From Oscillatoria sp. FACHB-1406 (GTDB taxonomy: Bacteria; Cyanobacteriota; Cyanobacteriia; Cyanobacteriales; Spirulinaceae), in the NCBI RefSeq assembly GCF_014698145.1, contig NZ_JACJSM010000004.1, positions 186,001 through 250,000 on the forward strand: a DNA stretch of 64,000 bases, in the 5' to 3' direction. The position numbers and the translations under genes are program-made. The notes under the pieces were generated by a model. The model saw only the letters and a list, made by a program, of their open reading frames with translations, ran no database searches and was not told the DNA's origin. This document shows, one piece after another, positions 46,010 through 54,766 of this stretch. The stretch's first letter is position 1. The number at the start of each line of letters is the position of its first letter.

Positions 46010-46933
46010 CTAAACTAGTCCGAGTAAGGCGACGAGTAACGCTTTTTGGGCGTGCATTCGGTTTTCGGCTTGATCCCAAAGACGAGATTGTGCGCCTTCC
46101 ATGACAGCTTCGGTAATTTCTTCGCCGCGATGGGCGGGCAAACAGTGGAGGACGATCGCGTTGGGGTCGGCAATCTTCATCAATTGTTCGTTGACCTGGT
46201 AAGGTTGGAACAGGGGAATGCGATCGCTCGCCGAATCTTCTTGCCCCATACTCGCCCAAACATCGGTATAAAGCACCTGCGCGCCTTCTACGGCGGCTTT
46301 GGCATCGTCGGTGACAATAATTTCTGCCCCATCTATGGCTAATTGTTGCGCTTTTTCCACGATCGCGGGATCGGGGCGAAATCCTTCGGGAGTAGCGACG
46401 CGCACGTTCATCCCCATCATTGCGCCGCCAATAATCAGGGAGTGCGCGACGTTATTGCCATCGCCGAGGTAAGTTAGGGTTAAGCCAGACAGAGAACCGA
46501 GATGTTCTTGTACGGTTAAGAAGTCGGCAAGAATTTGGCAGGGGTGTTCTAAGTCACTCAGGGCGTTGACGATGGGAATCTCTGCGTAGCGGGCAAAGGT
46601 TTCTAAGTCCTCTTGTTTAAAGGTGCGGACTGCGAGAATATCGAGGTAGCGATCGAGGACGCGCGCCGTATCGGTAATCGGTTCGCCGCGCCCGACTTGG
46701 GTAACATTGGGATTGAGATCGATTGCTTGTCCGCCCAGTTGGTACATGGCAACGGTAAAACTGACGCGGGTGCGCGTCGAAGCTTTATAAAAGAGCAATC
46801 CAAGAATTTTATTGCAGGGAGGGAGCGATTTTTGTCCCCCCTTGAGTTCGGAGGCTAGCTGTAGAAGTCCCTGAAGTTGTTCGGAACTCAAATCGGCGAT
46901 ACTGAGAAAATCTTTGCCCTTCAGCGAATCCAT
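46010..46933 (-). CDS. argF: Ornithine carbamoyltransferase
   Basis: 307 residues. Transfers the carbamoyl group from carbamoyl phosphate to ornithine to make citrulline in arginine biosynthesis. Carbamoyl-phosphate motif STRTR (52-56), then SFTVAMYQLGGQAIDL, SDLEHPCQILADF, TYLGDGNNVAHSLI, DVWASMGQE and the C-terminal VLHCLPAHRGEEITEAVMEG are all present. Length normal. The gene stands between the MITE-like element and the TPR gene. In cyanobacteria arginine synthesis is controlled at acetylglutamate kinase by PII; no operator was identified here. Confidence 0.97.
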   Translation of the reverse strand: MDSLKGKDFLSIADLSSEQLQGLLQLASELKGGQKSLPPCNKILGLLFYKASTRTRVSFTVAMYQLGGQAIDLNPNVTQVGRGEPITDTARVLDRYLDILAVRTFKQEDLETFARYAEIPIVNALSDLEHPCQILADFLTVQEHLGSLSGLTLTYLGDGNNVAHSLIIGGAMMGMNVRVATPEGFRPDPAIVEKAQQLAIDGAEIIVTDDAKAAVEGAQVLYTDVWASMGQEDSASDRIPLFQPYQVNEQLMKIADPNAIVLHCLPAHRGEEITEAVMEGAQSRLWDQAENRMHAQKALLVALLGLV

Positions 46934-47081
46934 AGCTCAAAATTTAGACGACTCAGCGCTTCAATCGCGTGAAGCCTACATTATATGTCGGAAGGTTCCG
47001 TTCTTGAAATTTCGAGCATTTTGATTTTCGGGCGGTGGTGTAGTGCGGGTTAATTCTGCCTCTGCGGTTGCGACTGGGTTT

Positions 47082-47678
47082 TTATCGAGCTTCTAGTTCG
47101 GCAATGCGCGCGAGGGCATCCTGATAGTATTGGGTGAGTTCTTGGTTGCGGTAAAGTTCGGCTGCTTTACGAAAATCGGCGAGTGCGCCTTCGCGATCGC
47201 CGAGTTGCGCTTTGGATAAAGCGCGATTATAGTAAGCTTGCGCGTAGTTCTCGTTGTAGCGCAGGGCATTAGTATAATCTTCAATTGCGCCGCGATCGTC
47301 TTGGGTACGACGTTTGGCAATCCCGCGTCCGAGGTAGGCGTTGGCATTGGTGGGGTTTAGCTGCAAGGACTGGTTGTAGTCCTCGAGAGCTTTGGGATAG
47401 TTTTGTTGATTGCGATAGGCGATGGCGCGCCCGAGATAAGCATTGGCGTTCTGCGGTTCGCGTTCGATTAAGGTACTAAAATCCGAGATTGCGCCTTGGT
47501 AGTCCTGTTGCTGAAGTTTCTGTACGCCGCGATTGAACAAAACATTCCCGTCTACCTGGGTTTGAGCTTCGGCTCGAGGCGAGAAGGCAGAAGGGACGAA
47601 GGAGGAGAGTAGGGGGGAAGTGCTGCCGATCGCGATCGCGATTCCTAGCATTTTAATCAAGTTACGGTTGCGATTCAT
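47082..47678 (-). CDS. Exported TPR-repeat protein
   Basis: 198 residues from the ATG at 47678, chosen because a signal peptide follows directly (MLGIAIAIGSTSPLLSSFVP...AEAQ). A longer frame starts at 47780. Four to five tetratricopeptide repeats follow: NVLFNRGVQKLQQQDYQGAI, ANAYLGRAIAYRNQQNYPKA, ANAYLGRGIAKRRTQDDRGA and AQAYYNRALSKAQLGDREGA. Probable periplasmic protein-interaction scaffold. Role unknown. Confidence 0.87.
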   Translation of the reverse strand: MNRNRNLIKMLGIAIAIGSTSPLLSSFVPSAFSPRAEAQTQVDGNVLFNRGVQKLQQQDYQGAISDFSTLIEREPQNANAYLGRAIAYRNQQNYPKALEDYNQSLQLNPTNANAYLGRGIAKRRTQDDRGAIEDYTNALRYNENYAQAYYNRALSKAQLGDREGALADFRKAAELYRNQELTQYYQDALARIAELEAR

Positions 47679-47986
47679 AAACAAAAAAACACGATTACAA
47701 CTTCTAACATTCCCCTTCGCAACGCTGGGATACCCCGCGATCGCAAAATGGGGATATCGCCAGTTTAGCTTTATCCCCAATCTCTTGTCTTCTGTTTCAG
47801 GGTTTCAATCCCTTTCAACCTTTTTGCTTGCTCCTTGCTGGGCGGAGCGATCGCCATCATAACCCCTTTTTCCGATCGATATTCGATTTAAATTCTAGGA
47901 TCGGATGATTGCTTCATAATTCTTAATGAAGGGAGCGGGATTTCAGCCGACAAAAAATATCGCTTTCTGCCAATCCCGAACTGGCG
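47679..47986. other. Intergenic, no gene seen
   Basis: 308 bases between two minus-strand genes. Likely promoter region of the TPR gene. No repeat or RNA gene recognised. Confidence 0.4.
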
Positions 47987-48148
47987 TTATTTGAGGTGCA
48001 GGTAGCTCGCTTCTGCTTCGAGTTGGCGCACTAACTGCTCGTCTCCTCTAGCGCGAGCGGCTTCCAAGCGGTGTTCTAGGTTTTTCCGCAGGCTTTCGCG
48101 ATGGTTGACTGCTGCGGTTTTGACGGCTTCTTGACGATTTCTATTCAC
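47987..48148 (-). CDS. Small helical protein of unknown function
   Basis: 53 residues from a GTG at 48148, which has a G-rich ribosome site eight bases upstream; an ATG at 48178 would add ten residues. Basic and strongly helical: NRNRQEAVKTAAVNHRESLR, NLEHRLEAARARGDEQLVRQ, then LEAEASYLHLK. The even, heptad-like spacing and complete codon coherence support a real gene, and I recall similar short cyanobacterial proteins, but I cannot name it. Divergent from the SAM-hydrolase-like gene. Confidence 0.62.
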   Translation of the reverse strand: MNRNRQEAVKTAAVNHRESLRKNLEHRLEAARARGDEQLVRQLEAEASYLHLK

Positions 48149-48267
48149 GGTTGTTACCCCCAGAATGCATAAATTCACTTCACTTCCTTAATATAGCATT
48201 TTTAAGCTAAACTGTAGTTTTTGTTACAGAAATTTTTAAACATTTTGTTATATTTGAGGGTTGCGGT

Positions 48268-49059
48268 ATGAACCAACCCAAAATTATTACTCTCCTGAGC
48301 GATTTTGGCTGGCAAGATAGTTATGTCGGCGCGATGAAAGGCGCGATCGCGCGCATCAACCCCACCCTCAACATTCTCGATCTCACCCACGACATCCCGC
48401 CCCAAGATTTAACCGCCGCCCGCTTTTGCCTGCTGAATACCTATCGCTACTTTCCCGACGGTACGGTTCACGTCGCTGTCGTCGATCCCGGTGTGGGCAG
48501 TCGGCGGCGCGCGATCGCCGTACAAATCGCAGCGGGAACGCTTGTCGGGCCGGATAATGGGATTTTTAGCGGTATACTCAGCGAAACGCCCGCCTTCGCT
48601 GCGGTAGAACTCACTAACCCCGATTATTGGCGCATTCCTTCCCCTAGCAACACCTTTCACGGACGCGATATTTTTGCCCCCGTCGGCGCGCACCTAGCCA
48701 GCGGTACGCCCCTAGCCGAGTTGGGCGACGCGATCGCCCCCGGAACCCTCGTGCAACTGCCCTTCCCGGCGCTAAAACCGACTGCTACGGGGCTTGAGGG
48801 CTGCATTCAGTATTGCGATCGCTTCGGCAATTTAATCGCTAATATTCCAGCGGCGGCGGTAGCAGGGAAAAGTTGGTTCCTAAGCGCAGGAGAACGCACC
48901 TTTGTGGGTGTAAAGACTTACAACGACGTAGCGAAAGGGGAAAGCCTCGCACTCGTCGGCAGTCACGGTTGGGTAGAAATTGCGGTGAATGGAGGCAGCG
49001 CGCGATCGCAGCTTAACTTGGATTGCGGCGCAGTAGTATGCTTGAGAGTGACGGGGTGA
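48268..49059 (+). CDS. SAM hydroxide adenosyltransferase (DUF62 family)
   Basis: 263 residues. Family enzymes hydrolyse S-adenosylmethionine to adenosine and methionine and are related to fluorinases. Motifs: ITLLSDFGWQDSYVGAMKG, LDLTHDIPPQDL, HVAVVDPGVGS, LVGPDNGIF, FHGRDIFAPVGAHLA and a C-terminal beta-barrel domain with IQYCDRFGNLIANI. Conserved Asp, Arg and His of the hydroxide variant are present. The last codons and stop (GTGACGGGGTGA) run into a TGACGGGG tandem repeat. Confidence 0.93.
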   Translation: MNQPKIITLLSDFGWQDSYVGAMKGAIARINPTLNILDLTHDIPPQDLTAARFCLLNTYRYFPDGTVHVAVVDPGVGSRRRAIAVQIAAGTLVGPDNGIFSGILSETPAFAAVELTNPDYWRIPSPSNTFHGRDIFAPVGAHLASGTPLAELGDAIAPGTLVQLPFPALKPTATGLEGCIQYCDRFGNLIANIPAAAVAGKSWFLSAGERTFVGVKTYNDVAKGESLALVGSHGWVEIAVNGGSARSQLNLDCGAVVCLRVTG

Positions 49060-49125
49060 CGGCGCTTCGACTTCGCTCAGCGCACCGGGTGACGGGGGGA
49101 CGGGGTGACGGGGAGATTGAGGATA
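49050..49125. repeat. G-rich tandem repeat with embedded small dispersed repeat
   Basis: GGGTGACGGGG-type units, interrupted at 49061-49083 by GCTTCGACTTCGCTCAGC, which is also found at 54198-54218. The array supplies the stop codon of the preceding gene. Confidence 0.8.
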
Positions 49126-49321
49126 CCCAATTTAGATGCGTCTTAGCTTACATAACAGTCGAGCCGAGTTTTTCGGTTCGAGGCTTGCATCCGGGATAAT
49201 TTTTAATTCTTAATTCTTAATTCCCAAACCTCGTTCCTAAAATTGTAACGGAAGCGCTCTTTTCCGGAAGATACGGCACAGTAGAAGGAAAAGAACGATG
49301 GATGCAAAATAGATACTCTTT

Positions 49322-50611
49322 ATGATTAACCCTAAAATTTTAGCAACCGCGATCGGAACCCTACTCCTGTTACTGGGGTGTAGCTTTGCCCAACAACCTA
49401 AAACAATGGCTTCAGATCCGATAGTCCCCTCAGCCCAAACGCTTCAAACTCCCGAAATTGCAGACGAACGGTTGCTTGAAGCAAATGCGAAGTTTGGGTT
49501 AAACCTTTTCCGACAATTGCAGCAAAAAGATACAGGAAAAAATATTTTTATCTCTCCGACTAGCGTTGCAAACGCTCTCAGTCTTCTGTTGCAAGGGACG
49601 GCGGGCGAAACGCAACAAGAAATGCTAAAAGCCTTAGAACTGAGGGACATGACGCTGACTGATATTAATCGCGCCAACCAAACGCTTCATCAACTTTTAG
49701 AAAATGCCGATCCGAGCGTTCGAGTTGCGATCGCGAATTCCATTTGGATGCGGCAAGGCGTTGCGTTCAAGCCGGAATTTCTGCAAACGAATCGAGAATA
49801 CTATAATTCTGAAGTCAGCGAATTAGATTTCAGCAGTGCCGATGCTGCCCCTCGGATTAATCGTTGGGTGAGCGATAAAACTAATAATAAAATTGACAAA
49901 ATGGTCGATTCAATCGATCCGCAGCAAGTTCTCTTTCTTCTCAATGCCATTTACTTTAAAGGGGACTGGTCGCAAAAATTCGATCGCGCGCAAACTCAAG
50001 AAAAACCATTTTTCCTCAATCGAGAGCAAACGGTAAAAGATAGCGATCGCAAAGCTTCGGTTCCCGTTGCCATGATGTCGCAAACGGGAGAATATCGCTA
50101 CCTAGAAAACGAACAATTCCAGGCTGTAAGTCTTCCTTACGGAAAAGAAGGTCGAATGAGTTTCTATGTGTTCTTACCAAAAAGCAATAGTAGCTTAGAA
50201 AGTTTTTACCAACAACTAACTTTAGTAAATTGGCAAACTTGGATGCAGCGTTTCAGCAGAAGAGATGGTAAAATCGAACTGCCTCGTTTTAAACTCGAGT
50301 ACGAAACGCAATTGAAAGAAGTTCTCGAAACATTGGGCTTAAAAACGATATTCGACCCAAATACTGCTAACTTTTCTAAGATGACCGATGCTTCGGTTGT
50401 CGTCGATCGCGTCAAACACAAAAGTTTTGTGGAAGTGAACGAAGAAGGAACGGAAGCAGCAGCAGCAACTTCAATTGGCATCCGCGTAACTTCCATGCCG
50501 CCCCCACCTTTCCAAATGACAGTCGATCGCCCCTTCTTTTTCGCAATTCGCGACAATCGCAGCGGCGAAGTCTTATTTATGGGATCGATGCTCGAACCGC
50601 CTTCGCCTTAA
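49322..50611 (+). CDS. Serpin, lipoprotein
   Basis: 429 residues. The N-terminus is a lipoprotein signal with Cys20 (LLLLLGCS), so the inhibitor is probably tethered to a membrane facing outward. Serpin core motifs: NIFISPTSVANALSLL, INRWVSDKTNNKIDKM, VLFLLNAIYFKGDWSQ, DRVKHKSFVEVNEEGTEAAA and DRPFFFAIRDNRSGEVLFMG. The hinge EEGTEAAAATS is the small-residue pattern of inhibitory serpins. The reactive loop after it is SIGIRVTSMPPPPF, with Met-Pro or Thr-Ser as possible scissile bonds. Target protease unknown; a CHAT-domain gene lies nearby. Confidence 0.94.
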   Translation: MINPKILATAIGTLLLLLGCSFAQQPKTMASDPIVPSAQTLQTPEIADERLLEANAKFGLNLFRQLQQKDTGKNIFISPTSVANALSLLLQGTAGETQQEMLKALELRDMTLTDINRANQTLHQLLENADPSVRVAIANSIWMRQGVAFKPEFLQTNREYYNSEVSELDFSSADAAPRINRWVSDKTNNKIDKMVDSIDPQQVLFLLNAIYFKGDWSQKFDRAQTQEKPFFLNREQTVKDSDRKASVPVAMMSQTGEYRYLENEQFQAVSLPYGKEGRMSFYVFLPKSNSSLESFYQQLTLVNWQTWMQRFSRRDGKIELPRFKLEYETQLKEVLETLGLKTIFDPNTANFSKMTDASVVVDRVKHKSFVEVNEEGTEAAAATSIGIRVTSMPPPPFQMTVDRPFFFAIRDNRSGEVLFMGSMLEPPSP

Positions 50612-50837
50612 AGGGTTGGGAATACAGCGATCGCGCGTTGAAATGGTCAGCGGTGTTAAATTTTGAGATGAATTGAGAAAGAAGCAGAAACCTTTTCCGG
50701 GTGAAATATTCCCCATTTATAGTACAGAGTTATCCGAAATTTTGATAGGAATCTTTGTATTCTAGAAAGAGAAGTTCTTTAAGTCGAGCTTCTACCTATC
50801 TAGATTGGTTAATTTTGCCCCCATCTGCACTTACTTT

Positions 50838-52190
50838 ATGAATCGCGTACGCTCTAACATTTTTGTATTGGCTTTCGGTGCGATCGCGTCTATTCTGTTA
50901 GTCGGTAGCTTTACTCTGTGCGCGCGCGCTCAACCGGTCCCCGCAAAGGACGACGCTACGGGAACAACGATTAAAATTGAAGGCAATCAATTCAATATCG
51001 AAGGCGGTACGCTTTCAGGCGATGGAAGCAATCTTTTCCATAGTTTCGAGCAATTCGGTCTTGATGCCAACCAAGTCGCGAATTTCCTCTCACACCCTCA
51101 AATTCAAAATATTCTCGCCCGCGTTGTCGGTAACGATCCTTCGATTATCAATGGCTTAATTCAAGTTACGGGCGGCAATTCTAATTTGTACTTAATGAAT
51201 CCGGCTGGGATTATTCTCGGGCAAGGGGCAAGTTTAAACGTTCCGGGCGATTTTGTGGCAACGACAGCAACGGGAATTGGTTTTGGTGGCGATCGCTGGT
51301 TTAATGCGTTTGGGGAAAATCGCTATACGACTTTAGTCGGCAATCCCACTCAATTTGCCTTCGATTTATCCCAAGCCAGTGCAATTATCAATGCAGGTTC
51401 CTTAAAAACCGATAATGGTAGCGTTGCCCTAATTGGGGGAAAAATTGCTAATACCGGAAGGCTAGAAACATTGGGCGGAAATGTTGCGGTTGCTGCTGTT
51501 CCCGGAAGTAGTTTAATCCGCATCTCGCAACCGGACAACTTATTAAGTTTAGAAATTGCCCCGCCTCGCGATACAAATGGTGTTATTCTCCCGTTCGCGG
51601 CGCGCGATCTGCCCGAACTGTTGACCAATTCTAGTAATTCTAATATAGACACGGGATTGAGCGTTGATTCCAACCGGAACGGGCATATATTCAATCCTGC
51701 CCCCAAACCAACTTTAGAACCCCAGAGTATCGCGATCGGCACATTAACCCCTCCCAACAACGACAGTGTGGTAAATCCGCTAAGCGTTATTGTGGTGTTG
51801 TTGGAAAATGCTTCTTTTGTCTTGCCGCCGCCCGGAGAGCGGCCGCCCGATCCCGCGCCTGGAGGACATTCTAGTAGCTCACTGTCCCCCTTAAACCCGA
51901 TTTCATCCCCTGGAGGAACGCCCGATGCGAGCAACCTATATCCGGATGTAAGTCGCTCTGTATCCTCTGTTATAGACGATACACCCCAGACTTCCGTACC
52001 GACAGGAAGCGACAATCGCCCTTCCATTACGCCCGCAGGTACAGCGGAGAACGCTGAGATATTGCCCGTTCAAAGCAGTTGTGCGAATGTCGATATTGAA
52101 ACCTCAGAGGGTGAATTTAGTCGAGGGTGTTCGATGCCTGCATCAGTGGAGGAAAAGCCAATTTTGGATATAAGCAATGTTGTACCGTAG
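50838..52190 (+). CDS. TPS-domain (filamentous haemagglutinin N-terminal) secreted protein, short
   Basis: 450 residues from the ATG at 50838, where the signal peptide starts (SNIFVLAFGAIASILLVGSF...CARAQ). The TPS secretion domain (~35-240) has NLFHSFEQFGLDANQVANF, NIQ-like IQNILARVVG, NSNLYLMNPAGIILGQGASL and SVALIGGKIANTGRLETLGG, the beta-helix cap recognised by TpsB transporters. There is no long repeat passenger: the rest is Pro/Ser-rich. It lies 18 bases before the CHAT-TPR gene, an arrangement common in cyanobacteria. Export through a TpsB such as the one at 29-31 kb is inferred. Confidence 0.9.
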   Translation: MNRVRSNIFVLAFGAIASILLVGSFTLCARAQPVPAKDDATGTTIKIEGNQFNIEGGTLSGDGSNLFHSFEQFGLDANQVANFLSHPQIQNILARVVGNDPSIINGLIQVTGGNSNLYLMNPAGIILGQGASLNVPGDFVATTATGIGFGGDRWFNAFGENRYTTLVGNPTQFAFDLSQASAIINAGSLKTDNGSVALIGGKIANTGRLETLGGNVAVAAVPGSSLIRISQPDNLLSLEIAPPRDTNGVILPFAARDLPELLTNSSNSNIDTGLSVDSNRNGHIFNPAPKPTLEPQSIAIGTLTPPNNDSVVNPLSVIVVLLENASFVLPPPGERPPDPAPGGHSSSSLSPLNPISSPGGTPDASNLYPDVSRSVSSVIDDTPQTSVPTGSDNRPSITPAGTAENAEILPVQSSCANVDIETSEGEFSRGCSMPASVEEKPILDISNVVP

Positions 52191-52208
52191 CGTTAAAAAT
52201 TAAATGTT

Positions 52209-54563
52209 ATGAACGACAAAGATAGACAAAAGGCGAAACGATGGGGCTTATGGGGTTTAACGCTGTTGTGGGCGATTCCGATCGCGATCGCAGTTCCGGG
52301 TGCGATCCCGCAGGGATCCGCGAAGCGGCACGCGCAATCCCCAGAGCCAGATCGCTTGCTCCAACAAGGTTTCGTCCAATCCCAGCAAGGGCAATGGGAT
52401 GCGGCGGTGGCTTCGTGGCAAAGTGCATTGCAAGGATACCGCAACGCTCGAAACCAAGACGGGGAAGCGCGGGCGTTGGGGAGTTTGGCGAATGCGTTTC
52501 AAGCGTTGGGGCGTTATGCCGATGCGATCGCGTCCGCTAATGCAGCGCGCCAGCTTTGGCAGCAATTGCAAAATCGCACCGAAGAAGGAAAAGTTATCGG
52601 CAATTTGGGCAATATTTACATCGAACTGGGCAATTATAAGAAAGCAAAGGAATTGCACGAGCAAAGTTTAGCGATCGCTCGCGAGTCAAACAATGCCGAA
52701 GGAGAGGTACGAACGCTGATTAGTTTGGGGGCGATTGCCGGTAGCGAGGGCGATTACGAAGCCGCCAAACGCAACTATCAACAAGCGCTGACAAAAGCAA
52801 CCGCGATCGGCTATACCAGCGCCCGCGCCACCGCCTTAAATAACCTCGGTTCGGCGTACCACGCCCTAGGGCAATATCAAGAGGCGATCGCGCGTTACCA
52901 GCAAACCTTAGAACTCGCAGAAACGCTCAACAGTCCCCGCTTTCAAAGTGCCGCCCTCGCCGGTTTGGGACTCGCCCACGCCAATTTACAAGATTACGAT
53001 CGCGCGCTGCAATACCAAGAACGGGGCTGGAAATTAGCCGAACAAATGAACAGCAAACCCTTAGCCAGTATTGCGGCGGCGAATTGGGGATTTACGTTAT
53101 GGAAGGCAAGGCGATTGCCAGAAGCCGAGAACAAGCTGCGGGAAGCGATCGCGATTCGCGAATCTTTGCGTTTGGAACTCAATGATTTAGATCGCGTTTC
53201 CCTGTTCGATACCCAAGCGCGGGATTACAGTCTCCTGCAACAAGTCTTAATCGCGCAGAATAAACCGGAAGCGGCGCTCGAAGTGTCGGAGAGAGGACGG
53301 GCGCGGGCATTTGTGGAATTACTCGCGCAGCGCCTTTCCGACTCTAATATTGCCGCAGCAGCTAATGTCGAGCCGCCTTCCTTGCCAAAGGTACAAGAAA
53401 TCGCACGGCAGCAGCAAGCGACATTAGTTGAATATTCCATCATTTCTGACGAACAGTTTGTCGGACAGGGAAAACTGAAAGGGAAACCGATCGCCCTTTA
53501 TATTTGGGTGGTGCAACCGACGGGAAAAGTGACCTTTCGTTCTGTCGATCTGAAAAACCTCGAGCTGCCCTTAGAAGAAATTATCAAGCGCAGTCGTCGT
53601 GCCGTTGTCGGACGAGGAATTAACCAAACTCCGGTAGGGGATAAGCAATCGACTCCCGAACGCCGCCGTCCGACTTCGCAGTTTCTCGGATTAATGTATC
53701 AGTTGTTAATTGCACCGATCGAAGATTTGTTGCCAACCGATCCCGAAGCGCGTATTATTGCGATTCCCCATCAAACCTTATTTTTAGTTCCTTTCGCCGC
53801 CTTGCAGGATAAAACCGGAACCTACGCGATCGAAAAACATACGTTCGCGATCGCGCCCTCAATTCAAGTTCTCGACTTCACCCACCAGCAAAAAGAACGG
53901 TTACTCGCCCAAACTTCGGAAACACGGGAAGATTTAGTGGTTGGAAACCCCACCATGCCCAGCTTTAAAGAACCCGATGGTACGTTAATTGAATTGTCGC
54001 CTCTACCGGGAGCAGAAACCGAAGCCCAACAGATTGCCCAACAACTCAAAACCGAACCGCTAATCGGTAATAGTGCCACAGAAATCGCTGTGAGAGAGCG
54101 ATTGGGCAGCGCGCACCTCGTTCACTTAGCCACCCACGGATTATTAGATGATTTTGGCACGGGGATTCCCGGCGCGATCGCTCTCGCTCCGAGTGGGGAC
54201 GCTTCGACTTCGCTCAGCTTAGCAGGAGATGGGTTGTTAACGGCAGAAGAATTATTAGGGTTAAAGATTCGCGCCGAATTGGTGGTGCTGAGTGCTTGCG
54301 ATACCGGACGCGGCGAGATTACCGGCGATGGCGTAATTGGGTTGTCGCGATCGCTCATTGTTGCAGGCGCGCCCAGTATTTTAGTCTCGCTTTGGGCAGT
54401 TCCCGACGCGCCGACGGCTGAATTAATGGTGGAATTTTACCGTCAGTTAGCCCTCAATCCCGACAAAGCGAAAGCCTTGCGACTGGCAATGCTTGCCACC
54501 CTCAAAAAATACGATAAACCCGTTAACTGGGCTGCTTTTACTCTCGTCGGTGAAGCCGAATGA
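52209..54563 (+). CDS. TPR-CHAT (caspase-like) protein
   Basis: 784 residues. An N-terminal hydrophobic segment (WGLWGLTLLWAIPIAIAVPG) may be a signal or anchor. About seven TPRs follow (~55-330). The CHAT domain (~480-784) has catalytic H643 (VHLATHG) and C697 (VVLSACDTG), the caspase-fold dyad. TPR-CHAT proteins are the protease half of some CRISPR-linked and STAND-linked death systems; in cyanobacteria many sit next to TPS-domain genes, as here, with unknown substrates. Two small dispersed repeats are inserted in frame: 52302-52335 near the N-terminus and 54198-54218 between the two catalytic motifs (SGDASTSLSL). Confidence 0.93.
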   Translation: MNDKDRQKAKRWGLWGLTLLWAIPIAIAVPGAIPQGSAKRHAQSPEPDRLLQQGFVQSQQGQWDAAVASWQSALQGYRNARNQDGEARALGSLANAFQALGRYADAIASANAARQLWQQLQNRTEEGKVIGNLGNIYIELGNYKKAKELHEQSLAIARESNNAEGEVRTLISLGAIAGSEGDYEAAKRNYQQALTKATAIGYTSARATALNNLGSAYHALGQYQEAIARYQQTLELAETLNSPRFQSAALAGLGLAHANLQDYDRALQYQERGWKLAEQMNSKPLASIAAANWGFTLWKARRLPEAENKLREAIAIRESLRLELNDLDRVSLFDTQARDYSLLQQVLIAQNKPEAALEVSERGRARAFVELLAQRLSDSNIAAAANVEPPSLPKVQEIARQQQATLVEYSIISDEQFVGQGKLKGKPIALYIWVVQPTGKVTFRSVDLKNLELPLEEIIKRSRRAVVGRGINQTPVGDKQSTPERRRPTSQFLGLMYQLLIAPIEDLLPTDPEARIIAIPHQTLFLVPFAALQDKTGTYAIEKHTFAIAPSIQVLDFTHQQKERLLAQTSETREDLVVGNPTMPSFKEPDGTLIELSPLPGAETEAQQIAQQLKTEPLIGNSATEIAVRERLGSAHLVHLATHGLLDDFGTGIPGAIALAPSGDASTSLSLAGDGLLTAEELLGLKIRAELVVLSACDTGRGEITGDGVIGLSRSLIVAGAPSILVSLWAVPDAPTAELMVEFYRQLALNPDKAKALRLAMLATLKKYDKPVNWAAFTLVGEAE
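52302..52335. repeat. Small dispersed palindromic repeat, in frame
   Basis: GATCCCGCAGGGATC followed by CCGCGAAGCGG; the counterpart is at 13721-13747. It encodes IPQGSAKRHA just after the hydrophobic N-terminus of the CHAT-TPR protein. Confidence 0.85.
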
Positions 54564-54766
54564 ATTAAACTGAAATAAGAGTTTAAAAATTGCCGTAGAG
54601 ACGTTGTATACAACGTCGTTATTGATATTTCGTAGGGTGGGCAGCGCCCACCAGCTTTAAGTCAGTGCCATTAATCTTTAGTGACTTAAGTTATTAGCCT
54701 TGGGTTGTAAACCCAAGGCGGGCTAGGTGGGCGGGGGTTAAGCTTAAGTTGACACCTTCCACGCCC
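54564..54766. repeat. Intergenic cluster of palindromes
   Basis: Contains GACGTTGTATACAACGTC (54600-54617), GGTGGGCAGCGCCCACC (54636-54652), TTGGGTTGTAAACCCAAG (54701-54718, imperfect stem), then GGCGGGCTAGG and CTTAAGTTGACAC. The order hairpin, GGCGGGCTA, TTAAGTTGACAC also occurs at 34681-34850. No gene. Confidence 0.8.
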
